DNA of 37,101 nucleotides from Polaromonas sp. (GTDB lineage Bacteria > Pseudomonadota > Gammaproteobacteria > Burkholderiales > Burkholderiaceae_C). The notes under the pieces are model-generated. The model was given only the letters and a program-made list of their open reading frames with translations, did not search any database and was not told the origin of the DNA. Of the stretch, positions 18,236 through 26,377 are shown in pieces. A program made the translations under genes and the position numbers. The first letter of the stretch is position 1; each line of letters opens with the position of its first letter. The stretch is from the NCBI GenBank assembly GCA_013298815.1, contig JAAFJF010000018.1, forward strand, positions 1-37,101, read 5' to 3'.

Positions 18236-19276
18236 ATGAGTCTTATCCCTGTAACCATCTTGACCGGCTTTTTAGGCTCAGGCAAAACCACGCTGCTGAA
18301 ACGCATTTTGACCGAGGCACATGGCCAAAAAATCGCGGTCATTGAAAACGAATTTGGTGAAGAAAACATCGACAGCGACATCTTGGTGTCCGACACCACT
18401 GAGAACATCATTCAAATGAGCAATGGCTGCGTCTGTTGCACGATTCGCGATGATTTGCGGGTGACTTTGCAAGATTTGGCTGAGAAAAAGCGCAAAGGTG
18501 AAATCACGTTTGATCGCGTGGTGATTGAAACCACTGGTTTGGCCGACCCAGGCCCGGTCGCCCAAACCTTCTTTATGGACGAAGAAATTGCCGAGCAGTA
18601 TTTGCTGGACAGTATTTTGACGCTGGTCGATGCGAAACATGCCGAAACGCAGCTGACAGAGCGTTTAGAGGCGCGCCGCCAAATTGGTTTTGCGGATCAG
18701 ATTTTCATCAGTAAATCAGATTTGGTGGCTAAAGAAGAAGTTGAAGCCCTGATGCACCGCATCAAACACATGAACCCGCGTGCCCCGCAAAAAACAGTGC
18801 ATTTCGGTGAAGTACCCATAGCAGATGTTTTTGACTTGCGTGGTTTTAACCTCAACGCTAAGCTGGACATCGACCCTGATTTTTTAACTGATGACCACCA
18901 CCACGACACCAGCCCTGCAGATCCAGACAACTTGGGTCCCTTCTTGGGGCAGCACAAAGCGCACCACCACGTGCATGACGACGATGTAAAAAGCTTTGTT
19001 TTCAAGTCAGATAAATACTTTGACGCTGCAAAACTAGAAGATTTCTTGGGCGCTATTGTCAACATTTACGGTCCACGCATGTTGCGTTACAAAGGCGTGC
19101 TAAACATGAAAGGTACAGAGCGCAAGGTTATTTTTCAAGGCGTTCATCAATTGATGGGCAGTGATTTGGGGCCGGTTTGGGCAAAAGGTGAAAAACGAAA
19201 TAGCAAGATGGTATTTATTGGCATCAATTTGCCAAAAGACATCTTTTTACAAGGTATGGAGCAGTGCCTTGTATAA
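18236..19276 (+). CDS. COG0523 (CobW/ZNG1/YjiA-type) metal-chaperone GTPase
   Basis: A G3E-family GTPase thought to deliver or sense transition metals, mostly zinc. The 346-residue product has Walker A GFLGSGKTTLL at residues 10-20, the family metal motif GCVCC in SNGCVCCTIRDD, the Walker B-like VVIETTGLADP and the guanine motif SKSD. A histidine/aspartate-rich loop around residues 218-246 (DDHHHDTSP, HKAHHHVHDDD) is a likely metal-binding region. The C-terminal CobW domain follows, with FVFKSDKYFDAAKLEDFLG and GPRMLRYKGVLN. It precedes the cysteine-poor DksA, which fits a role in zinc supply or shortage. The particular metal and client cannot be read from the sequence. Confidence 0.92.
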   Translation: MSLIPVTILTGFLGSGKTTLLKRILTEAHGQKIAVIENEFGEENIDSDILVSDTTENIIQMSNGCVCCTIRDDLRVTLQDLAEKKRKGEITFDRVVIETTGLADPGPVAQTFFMDEEIAEQYLLDSILTLVDAKHAETQLTERLEARRQIGFADQIFISKSDLVAKEEVEALMHRIKHMNPRAPQKTVHFGEVPIADVFDLRGFNLNAKLDIDPDFLTDDHHHDTSPADPDNLGPFLGQHKAHHHVHDDDVKSFVFKSDKYFDAAKLEDFLGAIVNIYGPRMLRYKGVLNMKGTERKVIFQGVHQLMGSDLGPVWAKGEKRNSKMVFIGINLPKDIFLQGMEQCLV

Positions 19277-19299
19277 ATGTCAGCCGAAACAGCTACAAT
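19269..19299 (+). promoter_or_regulatory. possible sigma-70 promoter upstream of dksA
   Basis: TACAAT (19294-19299) with TTGTAT (19269-19274) 19 bases upstream. The spacer is long and the -35 overlaps the end of the GTPase gene, so this is tentative. It would give a leader of about 155 bases before the dksA start. Confidence 0.35.
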
Positions 19300-19435
19300 C
19301 CGCGCGCTGATTGATTTTTAGCGTTATTTGTTTATATCCCTGTGACTGTAAAGTGCAAATAAATTCTAAGTGGTTTTAAGGCGAGCGCATCAGTTTCCTG
19401 GTGCATGTTAGTTGATTGTTTGATTTGAATAAATA

Positions 19436-19452
19436 CCAGCTTCGCTGGGAGG
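19436..19452 (+). promoter_or_regulatory. small hairpin overlapping the dksA ribosome binding site
   Basis: CCAGC (19436-19440) pairs with GCTGG (19444-19448) around TTC. The last two G are also the first bases of the Shine-Dalgarno GGGAGG (19447-19452). Folding would partly mask the site. Two candidate ATGs follow, at 19455 and 19459; only the second is in frame with DksA. Confidence 0.4.
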
Positions 19453-19458
19453 CAATGA

Positions 19459-20688
19459 ATGAAAACCGTAGCGAAAAAAGCAGTTAAAAAAGCGCCTTCG
19501 AAAGTCGCGACAAAAACGCCTAGCAAAGTAGCTGCCAAAGTTGTAACAAAAGCGGCCGCAAAAAAAACGGTAAATCCCGTCAAGTCTGCCCCAAAGTTGG
19601 CTGAAAAGCCCATTAATAAAGCTAATAAAGCTAATAAAGCTAATAAAGAAGTGGCGAAGTCAGCCGTAAAAACTGCGACCAAACAGTCACCGAAAGCTAT
19701 CATCAAGCAAACTGCGAAGCTTGTCGTCAAAGTAGCTGCAAAACCGCTTGCAAAACCTCTTCCAAAAGTGCCAGCGAAAGTGCCTGTTAAAGTTCCAGTG
19801 AAGACCGTCACTAAAGTAACAAACATGCCAGCAAATAAATCAGTCAACAAGACACAAAAGCCCATTGAAACCGCTGCAGCGCCAGACAAAAAGAATACTA
19901 AAAAAGCAAATGCTGTGCCTGTACCTGCTAAACAAGTCAAGGCTGTCAAGTTGGTCAAAGCACCACAAAAAACCATTACCGCCTCCAAATCATCCCCATT
20001 CCCCGAAGAGTTAAATTTAAAGCAACCCATGGTCATCGCGTCGAAAATTGCCCCCACCGAAATTAAAGATTCATCATCCGTATCGCCTGCTCAATCCAAA
20101 GCTAGAACTTCACGTTTGGCTTCGCTAACTGTGCCTTCCATGGCGCAAACAGTCGCTTCCACCGCTGCAAAATCTAGCTATGGCCCGCACATACCCTCGC
20201 TTGCCATCATTCCACCTCCGCAATTTTCGCCCAAGCAAAACCCTAAGTTAGCAAACAATTGGAAAACCAAGACAGCGGAAGAAATGACAGATGCTGAGCT
20301 GTTGGCAATGCCTGATTCTGAATATATGAACATCAAGCAGATGAATTACTTTCGTCTAAAGTTGCTCCAGCTAAAACAAGGTATTTTGGCAAGTGCTGGT
20401 GCTACTACTGAGCACTTGCGCGACGAATCTGCTGTGGTGCCAGACCCCACAGATCGGGCCACGATCGAGGAAGAGCATGCTCTAGAGTTGCGTACGCGTG
20501 ACCGTGAACGCAAGCTACTTAAGAAAATTGAGCAATCGATTGTACGTATTGACGCTGGTGATTATGGTTATTGCGACGAAACCGGTGAGGCGATTGGTGT
20601 TGGTCGCTTGCTAGCTAGGCCTACAGCAACACTATCATTGGAAGCCCAACAGCGTCGCGAATTGAAACAGAAAATGTTTGGAGATTGA
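19459..20688 (+). CDS. dksA: DksA-family RNA polymerase-binding regulator with long Lys/Ala-rich N-terminal extension
   Basis: DksA binds the RNA polymerase secondary channel and works with ppGpp. The product is 409 aa, against 151 in E. coli. Residues about 266-409 are DksA: MTDAELLAMPDSEYMN, the coiled coil with tip residues D329-P-T-D332-R-A334 (the functional DxxDxA) and EEEHALELRTRDRERKLLKK. The zinc finger is degenerate: only C372 remains, with T375, S393 and A396 where the other cysteines are expected. I believe this pattern occurs in other Burkholderiales. Residues 1-175 are histone H1-like, made of KxAxKxAxK-type repeats that should bind DNA or RNA non-specifically; 176-265 is a Ser/Pro linker. 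A GGGAGG precedes the ATG. The fusion is in one uninterrupted frame. Confidence 0.93.
   Translation: MKTVAKKAVKKAPSKVATKTPSKVAAKVVTKAAAKKTVNPVKSAPKLAEKPINKANKANKANKEVAKSAVKTATKQSPKAIIKQTAKLVVKVAAKPLAKPLPKVPAKVPVKVPVKTVTKVTNMPANKSVNKTQKPIETAAAPDKKNTKKANAVPVPAKQVKAVKLVKAPQKTITASKSSPFPEELNLKQPMVIASKIAPTEIKDSSSVSPAQSKARTSRLASLTVPSMAQTVASTAAKSSYGPHIPSLAIIPPPQFSPKQNPKLANNWKTKTAEEMTDAELLAMPDSEYMNIKQMNYFRLKLLQLKQGILASAGATTEHLRDESAVVPDPTDRATIEEEHALELRTRDRERKLLKKIEQSIVRIDAGDYGYCDETGEAIGVGRLLARPTATLSLEAQQRRELKQKMFGD
19615..19650 (+). repeat. 9-base tandem repeat in dksA
   Basis: Three exact AATAAAGCT units followed by a fourth unit AATAAAGAA, encoding NKANKANKANKE. It is in phase with codons, so slippage would change the length of the basic tail by three residues at a time without a frameshift. 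Confidence 0.85.
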
Positions 20689-20698
20689 TCCTGCAACT

Positions 20699-21076
20699 AT
20701 GGGTTTTATAACAGACGCTAAACTGGTTGCATCATCGTTTCTTTCGTCATGGAAGAAGGATGGGAGCGGCGTTTCAGCGTCTGCTAAAAATGCGTCTATG
20801 AAGTCCGCTTCTTCAAACGTGCGCGGGGAAGCTAAGCGGATTTGGACGGTTCGCAAGCGTGAGTTTGATAAGCTGAGAGCACTGCGACAGAACGAAGTGC
20901 TTAATGAAGGCAAAACGAAACAGCGGTTTTTTCATACCAGCATGTTGACTGACCTAAGTGAAAAGACATCTACTATCAAAAAAATTGATGAAATTGAGGC
21001 TCAAATGTCCATGCAATGGTGGAAAACCGACCTCCTGGATTTGACTCAACCTAAAGATTCTAAAAAATCGCATTAG
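20699..21076 (+). CDS. hypothetical basic protein, about 125 aa
   Basis: I do not recognise this product. The frame opens with a TTG at 20678 inside the end of dksA. I choose ATG 20699, 11 bases after the dksA stop, although its only nearby GGAG (20680-20683) is 15 bases away, so the start is uncertain. The protein is soluble, rich in Lys and Ser, with MGFITDAKLVASSFLSSW at the N-terminus, a basic middle (RGEAKRIWTVRKREFDKL) that looks helical, and a tail DLTQPKDSKKSH. No cysteines, signal peptide or membrane segment are visible. Its closeness to dksA suggests co-transcription. Confidence 0.6.
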   Translation: MGFITDAKLVASSFLSSWKKDGSGVSASAKNASMKSASSNVRGEAKRIWTVRKREFDKLRALRQNEVLNEGKTKQRFFHTSMLTDLSEKTSTIKKIDEIEAQMSMQWWKTDLLDLTQPKDSKKSH

Positions 21077-21342
21077 TCAAATGCACCGCATTGCTTGTTT
21101 TTACATGAGCACTTGCTTTAAAGATGTCTTGTCCAGTGCGCTAAGTGAGACACATTTAGCTGCATAGCCTAAGAGCAGTCTCCCAGTACTTTCTGGCTAC
21201 AACTTTTACACTTTTTTCTAAATATAAGACAGCACTTTCACTGATTGATGTAAGTCGTTATTTCGTAAGGTTTTTTTATTTTATTTTGCAAAATAATGCT
21301 CTAAGTCTTTGATTTAATTGAAGTATTTTCTAGTAAAATACA

Positions 21343-21370
21343 TTGCCAAAGAAAGTTTTCCTGCTATAGT
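21343..21370 (+). promoter_or_regulatory. predicted sigma-70 promoter of the dcw cluster
   Basis: TTGCCA (21343-21348), a 16-base spacer and TATAGT (21365-21370) preceded by TGC (extended -10). It lies directly upstream of the MraZ-type boxes and 79 bases ahead of the mraZ GTG, as expected for the mra promoter. Confidence 0.7.
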
Positions 21371-21378
21371 CCAAATAA

Positions 21379-21403
21379 GTGCAGATTAGTGGGTAAAAGT
21401 GCA
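21379..21403 (+). promoter_or_regulatory. MraZ-type operator: three direct boxes at 10-base spacing
   Basis: GTGCA (21379-21383), GTGGG (21389-21393) and GTGCA (21399-21403) recur exactly every 10 bases. MraZ is known to bind about three direct GTGGG/TGGG-type repeats with 5-base spacers upstream of its own gene. The position just after the -10 fits autorepression. The outer boxes carry CA instead of GG. Confidence 0.65.
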
Positions 21404-21449
21404 CTAAATTTTTAAATTTCATTGCATTTCCTTATAAGGGCTTCGTATC

Positions 21450-21887
21450 GTGTTTTTTGGCGCTTCTTCGTTAAGTTTGGATGCGAAAGGTCGGCTTTCA
21501 GTGCCAACGCGCCACCACGAAGCATTGATGGCAAGCTGCGAAGGTCGAGTCACAATCACGCAGCATTACGAGGGCTGTTTGATGGTTTTTCCTCGACCAG
21601 CTTGGGATGCGTTTAGTGCCAAGATTTCAGCATTGCCAATGTCATCCTTGCCTCTAAAGCGTTTGTATTTGAGTAATGCAATGAGTGTGGAGCTGGATGG
21701 CACTGGTCGGATTTTGATTTCTCCAGAATTACGCGAAGCTGCTGGTATCAACAAAGAAACAACTTTGAGAGGCATGGGGCATTATTTTGAGTTGTGGGAC
21801 AAAGCCGCCTACGAGGCCTACGATGCGCACATCAAGAAAAGCATGCGAGAAATGCCGCCTGCTGAACTTAACGATATTACGTTTTAA
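21450..21887 (+). CDS. mraZ: transcriptional regulator / division protein MraZ
   Basis: First gene of the dcw cluster and a DNA-binding autorepressor in characterised species. The GTG start at 21450 is supported by AAGGG at 21436-21440. The 145-residue product has two AbrB/SpoVT-like halves: [20 protein letters not shown] at the N-terminus and [20 protein letters not shown] in the second half, each with the DxxGR motif that forms the DNA-contacting loop. The tail [14 protein letters not shown] is typical in length. Three spaced boxes upstream are its likely operator. rsmH begins 6 bases after the stop. Confidence 0.96.
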   Translation: MFFGASSLSLDAKGRLSVPTRHHEALMASCEGRVTITQHYEGCLMVFPRPAWDAFSAKISALPMSSLPLKRLYLSNAMSVELDGTGRILISPELREAAGINKETTLRGMGHYFELWDKAAYEAYDAHIKKSMREMPPAELNDITF

Positions 21888-21892
21888 GCGCA

Positions 21893-22807
21893 ATGACTAC
21901 ACCGTCTTTGCAACACACCACCGTTTTGTTGGATGAGGCTGTTAATGCCTTAGTCACAGGCGCAGATGAGTCATATATAGATGCCACTTTTGGACGCGGC
22001 GGTCACTCTAGGCTGATTTTATCGAAACTGGGTGTGTCGGGTAAGTTGATGGTGTTTGACAAAGACCCGGCTGCTATTGCTGTAGCTGAGGCTATCGGCG
22101 ATGCACGTTTGACGATTCGGCATGAGGGGTTTAGGCATGTGAAAGATCTGCCGGCTGCAAGTGCAGCTGGTTTGCTGATGGATTTGGGTGTGAGTTCGCC
22201 GCAAATCGACACGCCAGAGCGTGGCTTTAGTTTTCGGTTTGATGCGCCACTTGACATGCGTATGGATACTACGCGCGGTCAGACTGTAGCGCAGTGGCTC
22301 TTGGTAGCAGATGTAAATCAAATTACGGAGGTGATACGTGACTATGGTGAAGAACGGTTTGCTGGCTCTATTGCAAAAGCGATTGTTGCTCGCAGGGAGG
22401 AAGGGGTCCCCATATCAACCACCGCGCAGTTGGCCCGCCTCGTGGCTGACACGGTCAAAACTCGCGAGCAGGGCCAGAACCCAGCAACGCGCACATTTCA
22501 GGCTTTTCGGATTTTCATCAATGCCGAGCTTGAAGAGCTGCAGCAAGCGCTAGAAGCAAGTTTGGATGTGCTTAAGCCTGGTGGTCGCTTGGTGGTGATC
22601 AGTTTCCATTCTTTAGAGGATCGCATCGTCAAGCAATTTATTGCCAAGCATTCGAAGGAAGAGTTTGATAGGCGTGTACCAATAGCGCCGAACAAAGCCA
22701 TGAAATTGAAGGCTATGGGTCGGATTAGAGCGGGTAGTTTTGAGGTTAGTGCCAACGTCCGTTCACGCAGTGCAGTGATGCGTATCGCGCAAAGGTTGAG
22801 TGCATGA
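21893..22807 (+). CDS. rsmH: 16S rRNA (cytosine(1402)-N4)-methyltransferase RsmH
   Basis: Formerly MraW; methylates C1402 in the ribosomal P site. The 304-residue product starts [20 protein letters not shown]. It has the SAM-binding motif [16 protein letters not shown], the [13 protein letters not shown] segment, the [15 protein letters not shown] signature, and near the C-terminus [16 protein letters not shown] with the final [13 protein letters not shown]. All of these are characteristic. Its ATGA overlaps the ftsL start by 4 bases. Length and motifs are normal. Confidence 0.97.
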   Translation: MTTPSLQHTTVLLDEAVNALVTGADESYIDATFGRGGHSRLILSKLGVSGKLMVFDKDPAAIAVAEAIGDARLTIRHEGFRHVKDLPAASAAGLLMDLGVSSPQIDTPERGFSFRFDAPLDMRMDTTRGQTVAQWLLVADVNQITEVIRDYGEERFAGSIAKAIVARREEGVPISTTAQLARLVADTVKTREQGQNPATRTFQAFRIFINAELEELQQALEASLDVLKPGGRLVVISFHSLEDRIVKQFIAKHSKEEFDRRVPIAPNKAMKLKAMGRIRAGSFEVSANVRSRSAVMRIAQRLSA

Positions 22808-23106
22808 TTCGCGTCAACATTATTTTGCTTGCTGCAGTTTTGGGAACCATGCTGTACGTTGTTAAGGTTCAATATGAATCTCGACAGCTTTTCGTTGCAA
22901 TCGAAAAAGCGACACTCGAAGTTCGTAAATTAGAATTAAATCACTCTGCGTTGCAAGTCGAGATACGTGCCCAGGCGACGCCGCTAATTATTGAAAAATT
23001 GGCAAAAGAGAAGTTGCAAATGCGTTCGGCTACACCAGCTGTGACTCGGTACATGAGTAATCCGGTTTCTTTGCAAGTACCGACGCAAACAACGGAGACT
23101 AAGTGA
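22804..23106 (+). CDS. ftsL: cell division protein FtsL
   Basis: Small bitopic protein that forms a complex with FtsB and FtsQ and activates FtsWI. The 100-residue product has an N-terminal membrane segment (about residues 3-21, [19 protein letters not shown]) and then a leucine-zipper-like coiled coil (about 25-65, [20 protein letters not shown]), followed by a short C-terminal tail. Sequence conservation is low in this family, so the call rests on topology, size and position between rsmH and ftsI. It overlaps rsmH by ATGA and ftsI by one base. Confidence 0.92.
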   Translation: MIRVNIILLAAVLGTMLYVVKVQYESRQLFVAIEKATLEVRKLELNHSALQVEIRAQATPLIIEKLAKEKLQMRSATPAVTRYMSNPVSLQVPTQTTETK

Positions 23107-24842
23107 TGAGTCGCAGCATTAACTACGCTTCGAGTCCTTTGCTGACGAGTAAGACGCCAGTTTGGCGCAGTAAATTTATTGTCGCTGTGATTGCTGTGGG
23201 GTTTATGGGCTTGATTGGTCGTGCGACTTACATACAAGTTATCAATAATAATTTTTTTAAACGTCAAGGTGAGGTTCGATTTGTACGAACTTTAGATTTG
23301 CCTGCAAATCGTGGGAAAATTTTGGATAGAAATGGTTTGATTCTTGCCTCAAGCGTCTTGGCCCCAAGTGTCTGGGCCATACCAGAGGATGTGGATGTTG
23401 ATGACGCAAAATTAACCAAGTTAGCTAAATTATTAGATATTCCTAAAAAAGAATTATCTAAAAAATTAAATGACGAAGATAAGAGTTTTGTCTGGTTGAA
23501 GCGCCAGGTAGACGAGCCTAGTGCAAAAATGATCGAAGCGCTCGCCATCAAGGGCGTTTATTTGCGCAACGAGTACAAACGTAAGTATCCAGAAGGAGAT
23601 TCTGCTGCTTCTATTATGGGCTTCGCCAACGTGGATGGGAAGGGTCTTGGCGGGGTTGAATTTGCATTTAACCATGAATTGGCGGGGCAGGCCGGTTCTC
23701 GTAAAGTCATTAAAAATAGATTGGGACAAGTTGTAGAGAATATAGGGGAGCAACGACCACCAACTGCTGGAAAAGATCAGCAGCTCAGTATAGACAGCAG
23801 AATTCAGTTTTTTGCATTTCAAAAATTACGAGATGCTGTCGTTGAGCATAAAGCTAACTCTGGTAGTGCTGTCGTGATTGATGTTGTGACTGGTGAAGTT
23901 TTAGCACTTGCGAACTACCCCGTTGGAAACAATTCAAGTAAGCAAGAAGGAATGAATGGCGCGCAGCTTAGGAATCGAGCGCTATCGGACACGTTTGAGC
24001 CTGGTTCGACTATGAAGCCCTTCATTGCTGCACTTGCTCTAGAACGTGGTTTTGTTAAGCCAGAAACAGTGATACAAACCGCGCCTGGTCGAATGACGGT
24101 TGGCGGCGCAACCATTTCAGATGCGCACCCTCATGGCGAGCTTACGGTCAATCAAGTGATTCAAAAATCTAGCAATGTTGGTATTGTGAAGCTTGCCATG
24201 CAAACAGAGCCTAAAGATATGTGGTCAATGTATGACCAACTTGGCTTTGGTCAGAAACCGCAGCTGACCTTTCCCGGGGTGGTGGGTGGAAAACTCCGAT
24301 CCTACAAGACTTGGCGACCAATTGAACAAGCCACTATGAGTTATGGATACGGGTTGTCTTGCAGTTTGCTTCAGTTAGCTCACGCCTATAGTGTATTTGC
24401 TAGAGATGGCGAAATAATACCCTTAACATTAATTAAATCGAGTGAACGGGTAGCAGGTATTCCCGTATTTAAACCAAATAATGCTATCGCAGTGCGGCAC
24501 ATGCTTAATATGGCTACGAGCGCTGGTGGAACTGCTCAAAAAGCACAAACAATTGGATATTCCGTGGGCGGGAAAACAGGTACAGCCCATATCCAAGAAG
24601 GCAAAGGTTATGCCAGCAAAAAATATCGGGGATTTTTTGTTGGTATGGCTCCCATTGAGAATCCACGCATCATTGTTGCCGTGATGATTGAGGAGCCCAA
24701 AGATGGTAAATATTTTGGGGGCGATGTAGCAGCGCCAGTATTCAGCGAAACGGTTCAGCAAACATTACGTATATTGGGCGTTCAGCCAGATATTAATGTG
24801 AAGCCGCAAATAGTCTATGCCGCTGTTGAGGAGTCGTTTTGA
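23106..24842 (+). CDS. ftsI: septal peptidoglycan transpeptidase FtsI (PBP3)
   Basis: Class B penicillin-binding protein that cross-links septal peptidoglycan with FtsW. I choose ATG 23106 because GGAG (23094-23097) gives an 8-base spacer; a GTG at 23103 would add one residue. The product is 578 aa. One membrane segment lies at about residues 22-42 (SKFIVAVIAVGFMGLIG), followed by the pedestal domain with ANRGKILDRNG. The transpeptidase domain has the catalytic serine S301 in EPGSTMKPF, SSN at 355-357 and KTGTA from K490. All three penicillin-binding motifs are intact. It shares one base with the ftsL stop, and murE begins at the last base of its own stop. Confidence 0.97.
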   Translation: MSRSINYASSPLLTSKTPVWRSKFIVAVIAVGFMGLIGRATYIQVINNNFFKRQGEVRFVRTLDLPANRGKILDRNGLILASSVLAPSVWAIPEDVDVDDAKLTKLAKLLDIPKKELSKKLNDEDKSFVWLKRQVDEPSAKMIEALAIKGVYLRNEYKRKYPEGDSAASIMGFANVDGKGLGGVEFAFNHELAGQAGSRKVIKNRLGQVVENIGEQRPPTAGKDQQLSIDSRIQFFAFQKLRDAVVEHKANSGSAVVIDVVTGEVLALANYPVGNNSSKQEGMNGAQLRNRALSDTFEPGSTMKPFIAALALERGFVKPETVIQTAPGRMTVGGATISDAHPHGELTVNQVIQKSSNVGIVKLAMQTEPKDMWSMYDQLGFGQKPQLTFPGVVGGKLRSYKTWRPIEQATMSYGYGLSCSLLQLAHAYSVFARDGEIIPLTLIKSSERVAGIPVFKPNNAIAVRHMLNMATSAGGTAQKAQTIGYSVGGKTGTAHIQEGKGYASKKYRGFFVGMAPIENPRIIVAVMIEEPKDGKYFGGDVAAPVFSETVQQTLRILGVQPDINVKPQIVYAAVEESF

Positions 24843-26377
24843 TGATTCAACTTCATAATCCTACTGAGGCGGTTAATTGGTTAAATGCTAAGGTCACGGG
24901 AGAGCTGCGGATTGACAGCCGTGATATTCAACCTGGAGACGGTTTTATTGCCTGGCCTGGAGCGGCTGTAGATGGCAGGCAGTTTGTTAAAAATGCTCTG
25001 CAAAAGGGTGCAACTGCATGCTTGGTCGAAAGTTCAAGTTTGAATGTTGATGAATTTAACACTATTACAGAGCGAGAAAATGTTGCAGGTTATTCAAACC
25101 TTAAAAACGCTATAGGTTTAATAGCTGCGCAGGCATATAATATGCCGGCTACAGCATTAAATATAGTTGCAATTACCGGCACAAATGGTAAAACTACTAC
25201 GGCATGGTGGCTATCCCAGGCATTGCAAGCGGTCGCTGTTATCCAGCCTTCAGCATTAACAAAATGTTTTATGGTTGGTACATTGGGCATTGGGGTGCCA
25301 AATGCGGTTGAATCTACGGGTTTGACCACGCCAGACCCTATCCTGTTGCAGAAGAAGTTTCGTGATTATGTGAATATTGGATTCAATTATTGTGCCATTG
25401 AAGCATCTTCCATTGGCATTGAAGAACATCGGCTTGATGGTACAGATATCAAAGTAGCTGTATTCACTAATTTCACACAAGATCATCTTGATTATCACGG
25501 CAGTATGCAAGCATATTGGGATGCTAAATTAAAGCTATTTCAATGGCCAACTTTAAAGGCTGCAATTGTTAATATTGATGATGCCAAAGGTCAAGAGCTG
25601 GTTGTATTATTAAAAGATAAAAATTTCAATAATAAAAATATAGACATTTGGACTATCGCAATTGGCAAGCCTGCCCGTATCAAAGCATCTAATATCCAAT
25701 ATAGTAAGAATGGGCTGCAATTTAATATTCGTGAAAATGATGAGAGTTATTTAATTGAAACTCAATTTTTTGGTGAATACAACGTTTCAAACTTGCTTGG
25801 TGTTATTGCCACCATGCGTGCAAGTGGGATCGATTTGCAAACATGCGTAGAAGCATGCAAAGCTTTAACGGCAGTGCCAGGAAGAATGGATGTCGTCGCG
25901 AACGCAGGGCAACCGTTGGTCATTGTTGATTATGCGCACACGCCGGATGCATTGAAGCAGGCGCTGCTCGCTTTGCGTCCCGTGGCGGATACGCGCGGCG
26001 GTAAGTTGATTTGTGTTTTTGGCTGCGGTGGCAACCGTGACGCCACCAAGCGACCATTGATGGCGCAGATGGCGCAAACGTTTGCAGATGCAGTCGTGGT
26101 GACGGCGGATAATTCGCGTCTTGAAAAAACTGAAATAATTTTGAACGATATTGTTGCTGGCTTCAAATCTCAATTAAATGTAACTGTCGAAGCAAATCGT
26201 GCGATTGCTATTGCAAAGACTATAAAAAATACACATCAGGCCGATGTGATTTTGATTGCGGGCAAAGGTCATGAAAACTATCAGGACGAGTCTGGTGTCA
26301 AAGCCTATTTTTCTGACAAAGAGCAAGCCCTGCTAGCTTTGAATGAAATATTTAGTGTGGTTGGGGAGGCTCCATGA
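24842..26377 (+). CDS. murE: UDP-N-acetylmuramoyl-tripeptide synthetase MurE
   Basis: Adds the third stem-peptide residue, presumed meso-diaminopimelate here, to UDP-MurNAc-L-Ala-D-Glu in the cytoplasm. ATG 24842 is chosen over the TTG at 24839 because GAGGAG (24828-24833) sits 8 bases ahead. The product is 511 aa. The P-loop GTNGKTTT has its lysine at K117, the central domain has YCAIEASSIGIEEHRL and FTNFTQDHLDYHG, and the C-terminal domain has VIVDYAHTPDALKQAL and GCGGNRDATKRPLM. The substrate-specificity motif, normally DNPR in DAP-adding enzymes, reads D423-N-S-R426. dapF in the same window still argues for a DAP-type wall. Confidence 0.96.
   Translation: MIQLHNPTEAVNWLNAKVTGELRIDSRDIQPGDGFIAWPGAAVDGRQFVKNALQKGATACLVESSSLNVDEFNTITERENVAGYSNLKNAIGLIAAQAYNMPATALNIVAITGTNGKTTTAWWLSQALQAVAVIQPSALTKCFMVGTLGIGVPNAVESTGLTTPDPILLQKKFRDYVNIGFNYCAIEASSIGIEEHRLDGTDIKVAVFTNFTQDHLDYHGSMQAYWDAKLKLFQWPTLKAAIVNIDDAKGQELVVLLKDKNFNNKNIDIWTIAIGKPARIKASNIQYSKNGLQFNIRENDESYLIETQFFGEYNVSNLLGVIATMRASGIDLQTCVEACKALTAVPGRMDVVANAGQPLVIVDYAHTPDALKQALLALRPVADTRGGKLICVFGCGGNRDATKRPLMAQMAQTFADAVVVTADNSRLEKTEIILNDIVAGFKSQLNVTVEANRAIAIAKTIKNTHQADVILIAGKGHENYQDESGVKAYFSDKEQALLALNEIFSVVGEAP

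Larger units (their letters stand above)
21077..21449. other. intergenic region upstream of the dcw cluster
   Basis: The 373 bases without a gene are A+T rich toward the 3' half. They hold the promoter at 21343-21370 and the MraZ-type boxes at 21379-21403. In 21077-21340 I see only a weak imperfect stem (GTGAGAC near 21145 with GTCTCCC near 21178) lacking a T-run, and no tRNA, repeat copy or credible small gene. Confidence 0.6.

Noticed and set aside
19332-20057. Long minus-strand open frame opposite dksA (241 codons).
   Set aside because: It is the antisense shadow of the Lys/Ala-codon repeats, yielding a repetitive Phe/Ala/Thr sequence with no family features.
19459-20256. The DksA extension as a separate upstream gene joined by a sequencing error.
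   Set aside because: The frame is continuous, there is no internal stop or overlapping start with a ribosome site near the junction, and the only good Shine-Dalgarno is at the far upstream ATG.
25109-25149. A partial match to the 44-base repeat in murE (ATAGCTG, AGGCA and GCCGGC in register).
   Set aside because: The encoded IGLIAAQAYNMPA is at the normal position just before the murE P-loop, with no inserted length. It warns that the repeat resembles a common Ala-rich helix code.
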